From Moritella sp. (lineage in GTDB: Bacteria; Pseudomonadota; Gammaproteobacteria; Enterobacterales; Moritellaceae): DNA of 64,000 nucleotides. Position 1 is the first letter of the stretch; each line of letters opens with the position of its first letter. The notes beneath the pieces are model-generated. The model had not been told where the DNA came from and did no database searches. It saw nothing but the letters and a program-made list of their open reading frames with translations. The stretch is taken from positions 124,001 through 188,000 of the forward strand of contig NZ_JABSQR010000008.1 of assembly GCF_013215705.1 (NCBI RefSeq), given 5' to 3'. Of this stretch, positions 19,239 through 28,721 are shown piece by piece. The translations under genes were made by a program, and so were the position numbers.

Positions 19239-19448
19239 TTACGGAACAACAGGTGCACAACCAGCCCCAACGGCACCACCGACGGCATCAGCTAAACAAT
19301 CAATTCGCACTACGGCAGCATCACCCAAGTCAGAGAACGCTGTAACCATTGCGCCAACGACTAATCCGCCGGCAATGGCATACTCCACTGCAGTAAGACC
19401 ACTTTCATCTTTTATAAAATCATGGATAAATACTGATAATTTATTCAT
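19239..19448 (-). CDS. flp: Flp-family type IVb pilin
   Basis: 69 residues. SGLTAVEYAIAGGLVVGAM holds the Flp motif: cleavage after Gly, Glu-Tyr at +5/+6, then the hydrophobic assembly helix. This is the major pilus subunit. The C-terminus carries two Cys (RIDCLADAVGGAVGAGC) that could form a disulphide. RBS CTGGAG. First gene of the Tad locus, so the promoter is likely in 19449-19560, where I recognise no consensus element. Confidence 0.95.
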   Translation of the reverse strand: MNKLSVFIHDFIKDESGLTAVEYAIAGGLVVGAMVTAFSDLGDAAVVRIDCLADAVGGAVGAGCAPVVP

Positions 19449-19555
19449 TTTATTACTCCAGCTACATTGCTTTTAATCCACAAACATAAATTAATGCATT
19501 GATTTTATTAGCTTTACTTCTTTGTATACCACGCTTGAGAAGCATATAGATAAAA

Positions 19556-20022
19556 CTAGAGCACTAACTGATTATTGGCTAATGTTTCTTGTGTATATTT
19601 ATGAATTGTGCTTGTGTTCGATGATTTGTCCTTATTATATAAGTCGTTACGCCAATTGATGTCCCCTAAGTTATCAATCCAGGCTGTTTGATAAGTGATA
19701 AAAACGGGCAATAATTGTTGTAGTCTCAGGTGGTTTATACCTAACGGATACAACCGTGACTCAATGCTCTATTGTGATGTTTAAACAGATATTTAGTTGG
19801 CGTGTCATGTAAAAATATAGCGTTGTTATTTTTAAGGTGGTTCTCTTGGTATAACGTATTTAAATCGTAACCTTTGGCTCGATAAAAATTAAGACTTTTT
19901 AAAGCGGTGTGATTTTTGTTATGTAACGGCAGCAGGTCGTTGTTAATAATATTACGAGTAGGTGTCCATGTAGGATTGAGGGAGACGGGGTAAGGAAAGC
20001 CATCGCCAGCTGAACACTCCAC
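19556..20022 (-). pseudogene. remnant of a YcbB/LdtD-type L,D-transpeptidase
   Basis: Two minus-strand frames together read as the end of a murein L,D-transpeptidase. The first (20022-19741) has PTWTPTRNIINNDLLP, IFLHDTPTKYLF and the YkuD catalytic motif SHGCIR, then stops at once. The second (19753-19556) resumes in another frame with LPVFITYQTAWIDNLGDINW, the usual C-terminal block. Roughly 20-40 residues between the catalytic motif and that block appear deleted, and the N-terminal several hundred residues are absent. A functional enzyme cannot be made. It lies between the Tad locus and fdxA. Confidence 0.85.
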
Positions 20023-20073
20023 TTCGGAGTGCTTTTCATTAATATAAACGGTTTAAGATTAGAGCGGTGAGGG

Positions 20074-20397
20074 CTAACGCTCTAATAAAGACAGTTTATT
20101 TTCTACACCATCCCAGTCGTCGGCATCTGCTGGTGGCTCGCATTTTTCGGTAATAATAGGCCATTGTTCAGAGAGCTCTTCATTTATTTCAATAAATACC
20201 TGTTGATCTTCTGGCACTTCATCTTCTTGGTAAATGGCATCGACAGGGCATTCTGGCACGCACAGTCCACAATCAATACAGGCTATAGGATTGATGACGA
20301 GGAAGTTTGGTCCTTCATGAAAGGCATCGGCAGGGCATACAGGGACGCAATCACCATGTTTACATTTAATACAGTTTTCGGTTACGACAAAAGCCAT
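20074..20397 (-). CDS. fdxA: 7Fe ferredoxin (3Fe-4S / 4Fe-4S), FdxA type
   Basis: 107 residues, very like Azotobacter ferredoxin I. N-terminal [14 protein letters not shown] supplies the ligands of a 3Fe-4S cluster plus one ligand of the other, and [12 protein letters not shown] the 4Fe-4S cluster; the tail [15 protein letters not shown] is the typical C-terminus. It is a cytosolic electron carrier; its partner is not known here. It is followed by the broken transpeptidase and divergent from the flavoprotein gene. Confidence 0.93.
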   Translation of the reverse strand: MAFVVTENCIKCKHGDCVPVCPADAFHEGPNFLVINPIACIDCGLCVPECPVDAIYQEDEVPEDQQVFIEINEELSEQWPIITEKCEPPADADDWDGVENKLSLLER

Positions 20398-20620
20398 GAT
20401 GCTTGTTCCTCAATTTTCAAAGTGCAGGCATTATACGTAAGCACGACCTAAAAGCAATTAACATCCTAGGTAGATTGAAAAAGAGGCATGAAAAACAAGC
20501 TAGTTTCAAATAATAAAATGCATATCTCTTCATAATAACGTAAAATACTCGCCCTAAGATTTTAGTTTTCTGGCTAGTGCTCTAACAGCGCGATGCACTT
20601 TGATATTTGGATAATTTTCT

Positions 20621-22237
20621 ATGTTACGTTTAACCGATGTAAAACTTCCGTTAGATCATGATGATCAAGCTATTAATGAATATATTTTACAGAGATTGTC
20701 ACTGCAACCTGAACAATTGAGTGAATATACTGTTTTTCGTCGTGGTTATGATGCACGTAAACGAGATGTGATTATCTTAATGTATACATTAGATATTACG
20801 TTGGCTGATAGCGTAGATGAGCAAACGCTTCTGGCTAAGTTTGAAAAAGATCAGCATGTTCGAATGACGCCTGATATGGAATACAAATTTGTTGCTGAAA
20901 AAACAGAAGAACTAGAGCATCGTCCTGTTGTGATTGGCTTTGGTCCATGTGGTTTATTTACAGCGTTAATCCTTGCGCAAATGGGATTAAAACCAATTGT
21001 TCTCGAACGTGGTAAAGAAGTGCGTGAAAGAACAAAAGATACATTCGGATTTTGGCGTAAACGTGTTTTAAATCCAGAATCAAATGTTCAATTTGGTGAA
21101 GGTGGCGCGGGTACATTCTCTGACGGTAAATTGTATAGCCAAGTAAAAGATCCAAAATTTCATGCGCGTAAGATTTTAACTGAATTTGTTAAAGCGGGCG
21201 CGCCTGAAGAGATCATGTTCTTAAGTAAGCCACATATTGGCACATTTAAGCTGGTTACTATGATTGAGCGTATGCGTAAAGATATCATTGCGCTTGGCGG
21301 TGAAATTCGTTTTAGTGCCCGTGTTGATGATATTTTAATTGAAAATGGTCAAGTTACCGGTGTTGAACTTGCTGGTGGCGAAATTATTGAAACAAATCAT
21401 ATTTCTCTGGCTATTGGTCACAGTGCGCGTGATACATTTGAAATGCTACAAAAACGTGGCGTTTACCTAGAGGCTAAGCCTTTCTCAATTGGTTTCCGTA
21501 TTGAACATAAACAGTCAGCCATTGATGACGCGCGTTTTGGTAAAAATGCCGGTAACCCACTACTTGGTTCTGCGGATTATAAACTTGTTCATCATTGTAA
21601 GAATGGTCGTTCGGTTTATAGCTTCTGTATGTGTCCCGGCGGTACTGTTGTTGCGGCAGCGTCAGAAGAAGGTTGTTTGGTAACAAATGGCATGAGCCAA
21701 TACTCGCGTAATGAAATGAATGCGAACAGCGCTATTGTTGTTGGTATTACGCCAGAAGATTTCCCAGGTAACCCATTAGCGGGTATTGATTTACAACGTA
21801 AATGGGAACAGAACGCTTTCGTTATTGGTGGTAGTAACTACGATGCTCCTGGACAAACAGTAGGCGATTTCCTTACTGGTCGTGGTGAAGGTGAATTTGG
21901 TGATGTTGTGCCATCATATAAGCCAGGACTTAAGTTTACTGACTTAAGCAAAACGCTTCCTCCTTTTGCGATTGCTGCTATCCGTGAAGCGATACCGGCT
22001 TTTGAAAAGAAAATTAAAGGTTTCTCTGCCAAAGATGCAACACTAACGGGTGTTGAAACGCGTACATCATCGCCTGTAAGCATTAAACGTGGTCGTGATT
22101 TCCAAAGTATCAACACGAAAGGGTTATACCCTGCCGGTGAAGGTGCAGGTTATGCTGGTGGCATTTTATCTGCTGGTATTGATGGTATTAAAGTGGCAGA
22201 AGCAATGGCACTTTCTATGCTTGGAAAAGAAACTTAG
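20621..22237 (+). CDS. FAD-dependent oxidoreductase, COG2509 type
   Basis: 538 residues. A small N-terminal domain (1-95) precedes an FAD-binding Rossmann fold, VIGFGPCGLFTALILAQMG at about 104-122, then GEGGAGTFSDGKLYS, and a C-terminal FAD-closing segment GLYPAGEGAGYAGGILSAGI. This is a widespread, biochemically undefined family of putative dehydrogenases. Single gene, with its own terminator. The substrate cannot be inferred from the sequence. Confidence 0.85.
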   Translation: MLRLTDVKLPLDHDDQAINEYILQRLSLQPEQLSEYTVFRRGYDARKRDVIILMYTLDITLADSVDEQTLLAKFEKDQHVRMTPDMEYKFVAEKTEELEHRPVVIGFGPCGLFTALILAQMGLKPIVLERGKEVRERTKDTFGFWRKRVLNPESNVQFGEGGAGTFSDGKLYSQVKDPKFHARKILTEFVKAGAPEEIMFLSKPHIGTFKLVTMIERMRKDIIALGGEIRFSARVDDILIENGQVTGVELAGGEIIETNHISLAIGHSARDTFEMLQKRGVYLEAKPFSIGFRIEHKQSAIDDARFGKNAGNPLLGSADYKLVHHCKNGRSVYSFCMCPGGTVVAAASEEGCLVTNGMSQYSRNEMNANSAIVVGITPEDFPGNPLAGIDLQRKWEQNAFVIGGSNYDAPGQTVGDFLTGRGEGEFGDVVPSYKPGLKFTDLSKTLPPFAIAAIREAIPAFEKKIKGFSAKDATLTGVETRTSSPVSIKRGRDFQSINTKGLYPAGEGAGYAGGILSAGIDGIKVAEAMALSMLGKET

Positions 22238-22329
22238 TTCTTTTAAATCAAGTGTTGTTAGTGTTTAGCTAATGAGTTGATTAAACATCGACATGCACGC
22301 GTAAAACATTCGCGTTATGATAGAGAGAG

Positions 22330-22360
22330 GGGCGGTTAGTGTGAATTAACCGCCCTTTTT
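22330..22360 (+). terminator. Rho-independent terminator of the FAD oxidoreductase gene
   Basis: Stem GGGCGGTTA / TAACCGCCC with an 8-base loop, followed by TTTTT on the plus strand. Confidence 0.9.
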
Positions 22361-22381
22361 ATAGATTAATAATTTTATTGG

Positions 22382-25069
22382 TTACTTCGAAAAAATTGCT
22401 TTAATCTTTTTAATTGGTTTGTTGACCGCAACCCGCACCTTGCGTTTTAGTGCGTGTTTAATGACCGTAGATCTCAGGTCTTTAAACTCTACCGCGTCTG
22501 CATCGTAGGTTCTGGTTAGGGTTATAGCATCAAATTTACACCTGGTGGTACAGGCTCCACAACCAATGCACGTGTATTCATCTGCAATGACCACACCACA
22601 GCCTAGGCAACGTGCCGATTCTTTCTTTACTTGCTCTTCAGTAAATGTTTCACGAAGATCCTTGAAGGTTTCTTTCGATTTTTTGCCATCTACATGCGAA
22701 GTTTGTTGTCTTGGTGCGGTATCAAAACCAGCAAGATTAACATTAGCCTTATCAAATGCACGGTAATCACGTTTTAGGCGACCTAACACCAAACTTTGAC
22801 CACGTTGAACAAAACGATGAATAGAGATAGAACCTTCTTTACCATGTGCAATCGCGTCAATGGCAAAACGAGGACCTGTTAATGCATCACCACCGGCGAA
22901 AATATCTGGTTCACCCGTTTGGAAAGTATCAGCATCCGCTTGAATAGTCTGGTTAGGATTTAATACAACTTTGCTGTCTGCAAGAATACTACCCCAATCC
23001 ATCGCTTGACCCACTGAAAGTAATACGTGATCAGCTGCAACAATCTTAGTATCATTCTCGTCATAACTCGGATTAAATTTGCCATCTGCGTCAAATACAG
23101 AAATACATTTTCTGAATTCTACACCGACAACTCGGCCATTTTCAGCGACGATGCGTTTTGGACCCCAAGAATTGTTAACGTTAATGTCTTCATCTAACGC
23201 TTCTTCAACTTCTTCTGCGTGTGCAGGCATTTTTTCACGGCTTTCAAGACAGAACATATCTACTTGTGCAGCGCCGACTCGGGTTGCCGTTCTTGCTACA
23301 TCAATAGCAACATTACCACCACCGATAACAATTATGTTACCTTCAAATTTCGAGTGATCGCCTAGATTAACATGACGTAAGAATTCTACACCGGTGATAA
23401 CGCCTTGTGTATCTTCACCTTCTAGTCCTAGCGATCGACCCGCCTGCGCACCGATAGCCATGTAGAATGCTTTGTAATCCTGTGTCCTAAGATCATTAAG
23501 GCTGATATCTTTACCAATTTCAACGCCGGTTTTAAATTCAATGCCCAAGTCTTTCAATACATCGATTTCGGCGTTGATCACATCTTTTTCAAGACGGTAA
23601 GAAGGAATGCCCAGTGTTAACATACCGCCCAGCGCTTTTTGTTTTTCAAACACGGTAACTTTGTAACCTTGCACAGCCAAATAGTAAGCACAAGATAGAC
23701 CAGCAGGACCAGCACCGATAATGGCAATTTTCTTATCGTAGTCATGTTTAATCGTTGGAACATAACGCGTGTCAGCGTTCATATCCTGCTGTGCAATGAA
23801 TTTCTTAATATCATCAACAGCAACCGCACCATCTATATCACAACGGGTACAATCATCTTCACAGAATTTTGGGCAAATACGTCCGCATACCGCAGGGAAC
23901 GGATTTTCCAGCTTAATCAGTTGGAGTGCTTCAGCATATTTACCTTGCGATGCCAACTTGATATAACCTTGAACACCGATATGCGCAGGGCAGCCCGCTT
24001 TACAAGGTGCTGTGCCCTCTGCCATAACAACTTCTCTGTTAATACGGTAATCTTCATTCCATCTGTCTGGCGTCCACTCTGTGTTATACGGAAGCTCACG
24101 TTCAACCTTCGGAATAGGCGTGTTCTTACACAGTTTTTGTCCTAGTTTCAATGCATTAGTCGGGCATACTTCAACACATTCGCCACAAGCAACACACTTA
24201 TCTGCATCTACTTTTACAGTATAGTTAGAACGCACGAAATCGTGGTTCGTCAACATGTTGGCGTTTCTTAAAGCAAGGCAACCACAACCGCAACAGTTAC
24301 ATATCGCGTGTGTGTGCCCAGGTCCGTCTACATTTGGCATGTTATGCATTAAACCGTTATCTTCGGCTTTATGAATGATTTCAAATGCTTCTTCACGGGT
24401 GATTTCACGACCACGGCCAGTACGAATATAATATTCAGCGGCGTTGCCTAATTGAATACACATGTCCTCTTTAAGGTGACCACAGCCTTCTCCCATTGCC
24501 TCTCTGGCAGTACGGCAAGAACAGTCTGATACCGAGAATCGATCGTTATCATTTAAGTATTTAGATATTTCATCATTCGATACACGTTTAGATTCACCTG
24601 AAATCGCAGATTCGATTGGTATAACCCGCATCGGTCCCGTACCTATCGGAAAGTTACCTATCGCAAGGGGGCCTCTTTTTCTGCCATAATCACTAAATGC
24701 TTTACCCATTTGCGGATATTTAATCGAATTTTCTTTGTGATTGACCAGCATTTCCATGTGGCCGGGGACCCAGAGCTCGAGCCAGAATTTATCGACGCCG
24801 TCTTGCTCGCCCACAATAGTGGCTCCTACCATGGCGAGTTCCCATAACAGTTCTTTGGTTTTTTCTGGTGATTTCCCGCACTCAGAAGCAACTTCTTCTA
24901 CAGTCTTCCCTTTACGAAATTTAAGACACAACGCCGCTTCTGCCATTTCATCGGTGACTACAGGTTCTAATACTTTATATTCAGGGTGTTCTGGTTTGAC
25001 TTCATCTTTAGCCCCTCGTTTAGTCCTACTGATCAAATTCGCCAAGTCTATTACTTTTTCTTTTACCAT
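22382..25069 (-). CDS. multi-cluster Fe-S flavoprotein with GltD/NfnB-like NADPH module, paralog 1
   Basis: About 895 residues. Domains in order: an N-terminal region (1-270) with Cys groups CSCR...GCGH...C (184-205) and CNCCGCGC (258-265); a ferredoxin motif CVACGECVEVCP (293-304); a GltD-type N-terminal helical domain with cluster ligands CKAGCP (357-362) and CGRICPKFCEDDCTRC (396-411); an FAD Rossmann motif GAGPAGLSC (453-461); an NADPH Rossmann motif GGGNVAID (584-591); and a C-terminal ferredoxin RCLGCG...CIGCGACTTRC (821-845). A cytosolic enzyme moving electrons between NAD(P)H and ferredoxin-like centres is likely; substrate unknown. A GTG at 25072 is an alternative start, but GGAG sits 8 bases before ATG 25069. 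It lies downstream of hypA across a 450-base gap. Confidence 0.8.
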   Translation of the reverse strand: MVKEKVIDLANLISRTKRGAKDEVKPEHPEYKVLEPVVTDEMAEAALCLKFRKGKTVEEVASECGKSPEKTKELLWELAMVGATIVGEQDGVDKFWLELWVPGHMEMLVNHKENSIKYPQMGKAFSDYGRKRGPLAIGNFPIGTGPMRVIPIESAISGESKRVSNDEISKYLNDNDRFSVSDCSCRTAREAMGEGCGHLKEDMCIQLGNAAEYYIRTGRGREITREEAFEIIHKAEDNGLMHNMPNVDGPGHTHAICNCCGCGCLALRNANMLTNHDFVRSNYTVKVDADKCVACGECVEVCPTNALKLGQKLCKNTPIPKVERELPYNTEWTPDRWNEDYRINREVVMAEGTAPCKAGCPAHIGVQGYIKLASQGKYAEALQLIKLENPFPAVCGRICPKFCEDDCTRCDIDGAVAVDDIKKFIAQQDMNADTRYVPTIKHDYDKKIAIIGAGPAGLSCAYYLAVQGYKVTVFEKQKALGGMLTLGIPSYRLEKDVINAEIDVLKDLGIEFKTGVEIGKDISLNDLRTQDYKAFYMAIGAQAGRSLGLEGEDTQGVITGVEFLRHVNLGDHSKFEGNIIVIGGGNVAIDVARTATRVGAAQVDMFCLESREKMPAHAEEVEEALDEDINVNNSWGPKRIVAENGRVVGVEFRKCISVFDADGKFNPSYDENDTKIVAADHVLLSVGQAMDWGSILADSKVVLNPNQTIQADADTFQTGEPDIFAGGDALTGPRFAIDAIAHGKEGSISIHRFVQRGQSLVLGRLKRDYRAFDKANVNLAGFDTAPRQQTSHVDGKKSKETFKDLRETFTEEQVKKESARCLGCGVVIADEYTCIGCGACTTRCKFDAITLTRTYDADAVEFKDLRSTVIKHALKRKVRVAVNKPIKKIKAIFSK

Positions 25070-25072
25070 CAC

Positions 25073-25525
25073 ATTAACTCCAAATGTTTAAATTATTATT
25101 ATTTTAAATTAGTCACTTAACTGCATGTCCAGTCATCGCCTTCTGACACAGTTAAGGGGGAACGTTAAGTTTTTTATGCGCCGCTAATACGCTGATAAGA
25201 GTGCCTGCTCGACCTCTTGTTATAATAGGAACTAGGTCTTATCCCACGCATACAATCACGCACTAAATATGTGGTTATTATACTCATTTTTGAGTGTTTA
25301 TGATTGGATGCAAATCACGATTAGCTAAAAAACAACGTGTTATGTCTGTGAAAAGTTAATTACTACATTATTGTTAACGAACGGTATTTAAGTTTGAAGC
25401 AGAAGTGGCTTGTGGGAATTAAGATTTAAATTGCCGAGATCGCCTTTGCCAACACGTGACAACCAGCGACCTAGCTTTTAGGTAATATGAAAAATCAGTC
25501 ATAAAAAAACAGCTGTGTGCAACTA
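25073..25525. other. 453-base intergenic region between hypA and paralog 1
   Basis: No gene seen. On the minus strand a TATAAT hexamer (complement of 25277-25282) stands next to a short palindrome ACTCA-TTTT-TGAGT at 25282-25295, a possible promoter/operator for paralog 1. No FNR box and no clear terminator for hypA were found. The length suggests that paralog 1 has its own promoter. Confidence 0.4.
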
Positions 25526-25867
25526 TTAGCAAGCAATGACTTCTTTTATCGAGAACTCTTTACCGCTTAACATACCCCATTCCAGACTTTCACATCTCGG
25601 ACATTCAGATTTGTGTCTGATAATATTAAAAACATACTTACACTCTTTACAGATTGCTTCTGCGGGAATGATTTCAATGTCCAATTTTGTCTCCTCAAAC
25701 TCCGTACCGTCGACGGCTGCAGGGAAACATTCGTGAATGTATTTTGGGATCATCGATGATAGTTCACCAATTTGCAGCACAATTGTATCGACTTTTGTTA
25801 ATCCATTTTTATCTACGAAATTTTTAACGGTTTTTATGACTTCAAAGACAACGCCTAATTCGTGCAT
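25526..25867 (-). CDS. hypA: hydrogenase/urease nickel incorporation chaperone HypA
   Basis: 113 residues, normal HypA length. It begins MHELGVVFEV; the N-terminal Met-His-Glu is the nickel site of the family. The zinc domain has CKEC and CPRC. HypA delivers nickel, with HypB, to NiFe hydrogenases (and in some species urease). RBS AAGGAGG is strong. It lies 117 bases after paralog 2 of the Fe-S flavoprotein. No nickel enzyme is encoded in the window, so its client must be elsewhere or be unusual. Confidence 0.93.
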   Translation of the reverse strand: MHELGVVFEVIKTVKNFVDKNGLTKVDTIVLQIGELSSMIPKYIHECFPAAVDGTEFEETKLDIEIIPAEAICKECKYVFNIIRHKSECPRCESLEWGMLSGKEFSIKEVIAC

Positions 25868-25983
25868 AAGAACCTCCTTATTATTTTGATTGAAAGGGCG
25901 AATAACTATATTCCTCGCCCTTTTGATACCATTGACCTAAACCGCTGGTTTTATAACATTGATTAATTATCCAGCTTTAGGGC

Positions 25984-28671
25984 TTAGCTATTAATAAACG
26001 CTTTTATTTTTTTGATCGGTTTGTTTACTGCCACTCGCACTTTACGTTTTAACGCATGCTTGATAATGATCTTCTTCACTTCTTTCAGGTCTGAACCTTC
26101 AGCATTATGTGTTTTAACAAGCGTAATCGCACCAAATCTACATTTCGTTGTACATGAACCGCAACCTATACACATAAATTCGTCGGCAACAGCTACACCA
26201 CAGCCGAGACAACGCTCAGTTTCTAACCGTACTTGCTCCTCGGTGAATGTTTCACGTAGATCACGGAATGTTTGTTTAGACTGTTTACCGTCAACATGAG
26301 CAATATTCTGTCTTGGTGCATTGTCAAATCCATTAAGATTAATGTTCTTTTTATCAAATGCACGGTAATCACGTTTAATACGACCAAGAACCAAACTTTG
26401 ACCATTTTGAACATAACGGTGGATAGAGATTGAACCTTCTTTACCTGCTGCAATCGCATCAATGGCAAATCGAGGGCCAGTTACTACGTCACCGCCAGCA
26501 AATACGTCTGGCTCATCCGTTTGATAAGTAGCAGCGTCTGCAGGGATTGTTTGGTTAGGATTTAACTCGATGTTACTGTTTTCAAGTATGTTACCCCAAT
26601 CTATTGCTTGACCAACTGAAAGCAATACATGGTTAGCATCAACAATCTTTGTATTGTTTTCGTCATAGCTCGGGTTAAATCTGCCGTTTGCATCTATTAC
26701 AGAAATACATTTTCTGAATTCTACCCCGACAACTCGGCCATTTTCCGTCACGATACGTTTTGGACCCCAAGAATTGTTGATGTTAATGTCTTCATCTAAG
26801 GCTTCACTTACTTCATCTACGTGAGCAGGCATACTTTCTCGGCTTTCAAGACAGAACATATCCACTTGTGCAGCACCAACTCGGGTAGCGGTTCTTGCTA
26901 CGTCAATGGCAACATTACCACCACCTATAACAATCACTTTTCCTTCAAGTTCGCTATTTTCACCTAGGTTAACTTTACGTAAGAATTCAACACCCGTCAC
27001 AACACCTTGCGCATCTTCACCTTCAAGACCTAGCGAACGACCAGCCTGAGCACCAATTGCCAAGTAGAATGCTTGGTAATCTTGTTTTCTCAGTTCAGCA
27101 AGAGTGATATCTTTACCTATTTCAACGCCAGTTTTAAACTCAACTCCCAATTCTTTCAAAACATCGATTTCTGCGTTTATCACATCTTTTTCAAGTCGAT
27201 AAGACGGAATACCAAGGGTTAACATACCACCCAGCGCAGTTTGTTTTTCAAATACCGTTACTTTGTAGCCTTCAACTGCTAAGTAGTAAGCACAAGAAAG
27301 ACCGGCTGGACCACCACCGATAACAGCAATTTTCTTATCATAGTCATATTTAATTTTCGGAATATAGCGTGTATCCGCGTCCATTTCCTTCTGCGCAATG
27401 AATTTCTTGATGTCATCAACAGCAACTGCACCATCAAGATCACAACGGGTACAATCGTCTTCACAGAATTTTGGACAGATGCGTCCGCACACTGCTGGGA
27501 ACGGGTTTTCCATCTTGATCAGTTTAAGAGCTTCTTCATAATTGCCTTGCGAAGCAAGTTTGATATAGCCTTGAACGCCGATATGAGCCGGGCAACCTGC
27601 TTTACAAGGTGCAGTACCACCTTCCGTAACAACTTGTTTGTTGGTACGGTAATCAGGGTTATATTTATCTTCGCCCCATTCAGTATTATGAGGCAGTTCA
27701 CGTTCTTTTTCAGCTACTGGCACTTTACTACATAGTTTCTGACCTAGTTTCAACGCATTAGTCGGACATGTTTCAACACATTCGCCACAAGCAACACATT
27801 TATCCAGATCAATTTTAACCGTATAGTTAGAACGAACCATATCCGGGTTTTGCCACTGTTCCGCAAGTCTCATTGCGAAACAACCACAACCACAACAGTT
27901 ACAGATTGCGTGAGTTTTACCAGAACCATCTAAGTTTGGAATGCTGTGCATCAAGCCGTTATCTTCCGCTTTTTTAATCACTTCCATCGCTTCATCACGG
28001 GTGATCTCGCGACCACGACCGGTACGGATATAGTATTCCGCCGCATGGCCCATCTGAATACAGATATCTTCTTTTAAATGACCACAACCTTCATCCATGG
28101 CTTCGCGAGATGTACGGCAAGCACAATCAGAAAGAGAGAAAACTTCATTATCATTAAGGTATTTAGACACTTCTTCATAAGAGGCCGTTCTTGTATCTCC
28201 ATCAATCGAAGTTTCGATCGGAATTACACGCATAGGGCCTTTACCAACAGGGATATTACCTGCGCACAGTGGGCCTTTTTTCTTACCGAAGGCATCAAAA
28301 GCGGCACCTAGTTCAGGATACTTCTGAATAAGCTCTTTATTGTTAACAACCATTTCCATGTGGCCAGGAACCCAGATATCAACCCAGTATTTGTCCACAC
28401 CCTCAACATTGTTCACAAAGGCTGCTCCGCCTACTGCTGATTCCCATAGCAGTTTAGCTACTTCCTCCTCCGGCCTGCCGCAAACAGAAGCAACTTCCGC
28501 CGCACTCATTTTTTCCCGTAGTTTCAAACAAAGGGTAACCTCTGCCACGTCTTCAGACATCCAAGGGCTATAAATCTTATATTCAGGATCGTCAAACGTA
28601 ATACCAGCTTTTGAACCACGTTTAACCCGACTGATCTTGTTCGCAAGATCTAAAACTTTGTCTTTTCCCAT
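25984..28671 (-). CDS. multi-cluster Fe-S flavoprotein with GltD/NfnB-like NADPH module, paralog 2
   Basis: About 895 residues, collinear with paralog 1 over its whole length and nearly identical in the core (for example NPFPAVCGRICPKFCEDDCT). The same Cys groups, FAD motif GGGPAGLSC, NADPH motif GGGNVAID and C-terminal ferredoxin are kept. Divergence is strongest in residues about 20-100 and near the C-terminus. The start context GGAGGCAATGTGATG matches that of paralog 1; ATG 28671 is chosen over GTG 28674. It follows hypB by about 40 bases that consist largely of a hexanucleotide repeat, so hypB and this gene are likely cotranscribed. An electron-transfer role linked to nickel enzyme metabolism is an inference from neighbours only. 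Confidence 0.82.
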   Translation of the reverse strand: MGKDKVLDLANKISRVKRGSKAGITFDDPEYKIYSPWMSEDVAEVTLCLKLREKMSAAEVASVCGRPEEEVAKLLWESAVGGAAFVNNVEGVDKYWVDIWVPGHMEMVVNNKELIQKYPELGAAFDAFGKKKGPLCAGNIPVGKGPMRVIPIETSIDGDTRTASYEEVSKYLNDNEVFSLSDCACRTSREAMDEGCGHLKEDICIQMGHAAEYYIRTGRGREITRDEAMEVIKKAEDNGLMHSIPNLDGSGKTHAICNCCGCGCFAMRLAEQWQNPDMVRSNYTVKIDLDKCVACGECVETCPTNALKLGQKLCSKVPVAEKERELPHNTEWGEDKYNPDYRTNKQVVTEGGTAPCKAGCPAHIGVQGYIKLASQGNYEEALKLIKMENPFPAVCGRICPKFCEDDCTRCDLDGAVAVDDIKKFIAQKEMDADTRYIPKIKYDYDKKIAVIGGGPAGLSCAYYLAVEGYKVTVFEKQTALGGMLTLGIPSYRLEKDVINAEIDVLKELGVEFKTGVEIGKDITLAELRKQDYQAFYLAIGAQAGRSLGLEGEDAQGVVTGVEFLRKVNLGENSELEGKVIVIGGGNVAIDVARTATRVGAAQVDMFCLESRESMPAHVDEVSEALDEDININNSWGPKRIVTENGRVVGVEFRKCISVIDANGRFNPSYDENNTKIVDANHVLLSVGQAIDWGNILENSNIELNPNQTIPADAATYQTDEPDVFAGGDVVTGPRFAIDAIAAGKEGSISIHRYVQNGQSLVLGRIKRDYRAFDKKNINLNGFDNAPRQNIAHVDGKQSKQTFRDLRETFTEEQVRLETERCLGCGVAVADEFMCIGCGSCTTKCRFGAITLVKTHNAEGSDLKEVKKIIIKHALKRKVRVAVNKPIKKIKAFINS

Positions 28672-28691
28672 CACATTGCCTCCAAAATTTT

Positions 28692-28721
28692 ATTTTTATT
28701 TTTATTTTTATTTTTATTTTT
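28692..28721. repeat. five-unit ATTTTT microsatellite at the hypB/paralog 2 junction
   Basis: Five tandem ATTTTT units (plus strand). On the coding strand they supply the last Lys codons and TAA stop of hypB and then the spacer up to the GGAGG of paralog 2. A change by whole units would keep the hypB frame but alter the distance between stop and next ribosome-binding site. Confidence 0.85.
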
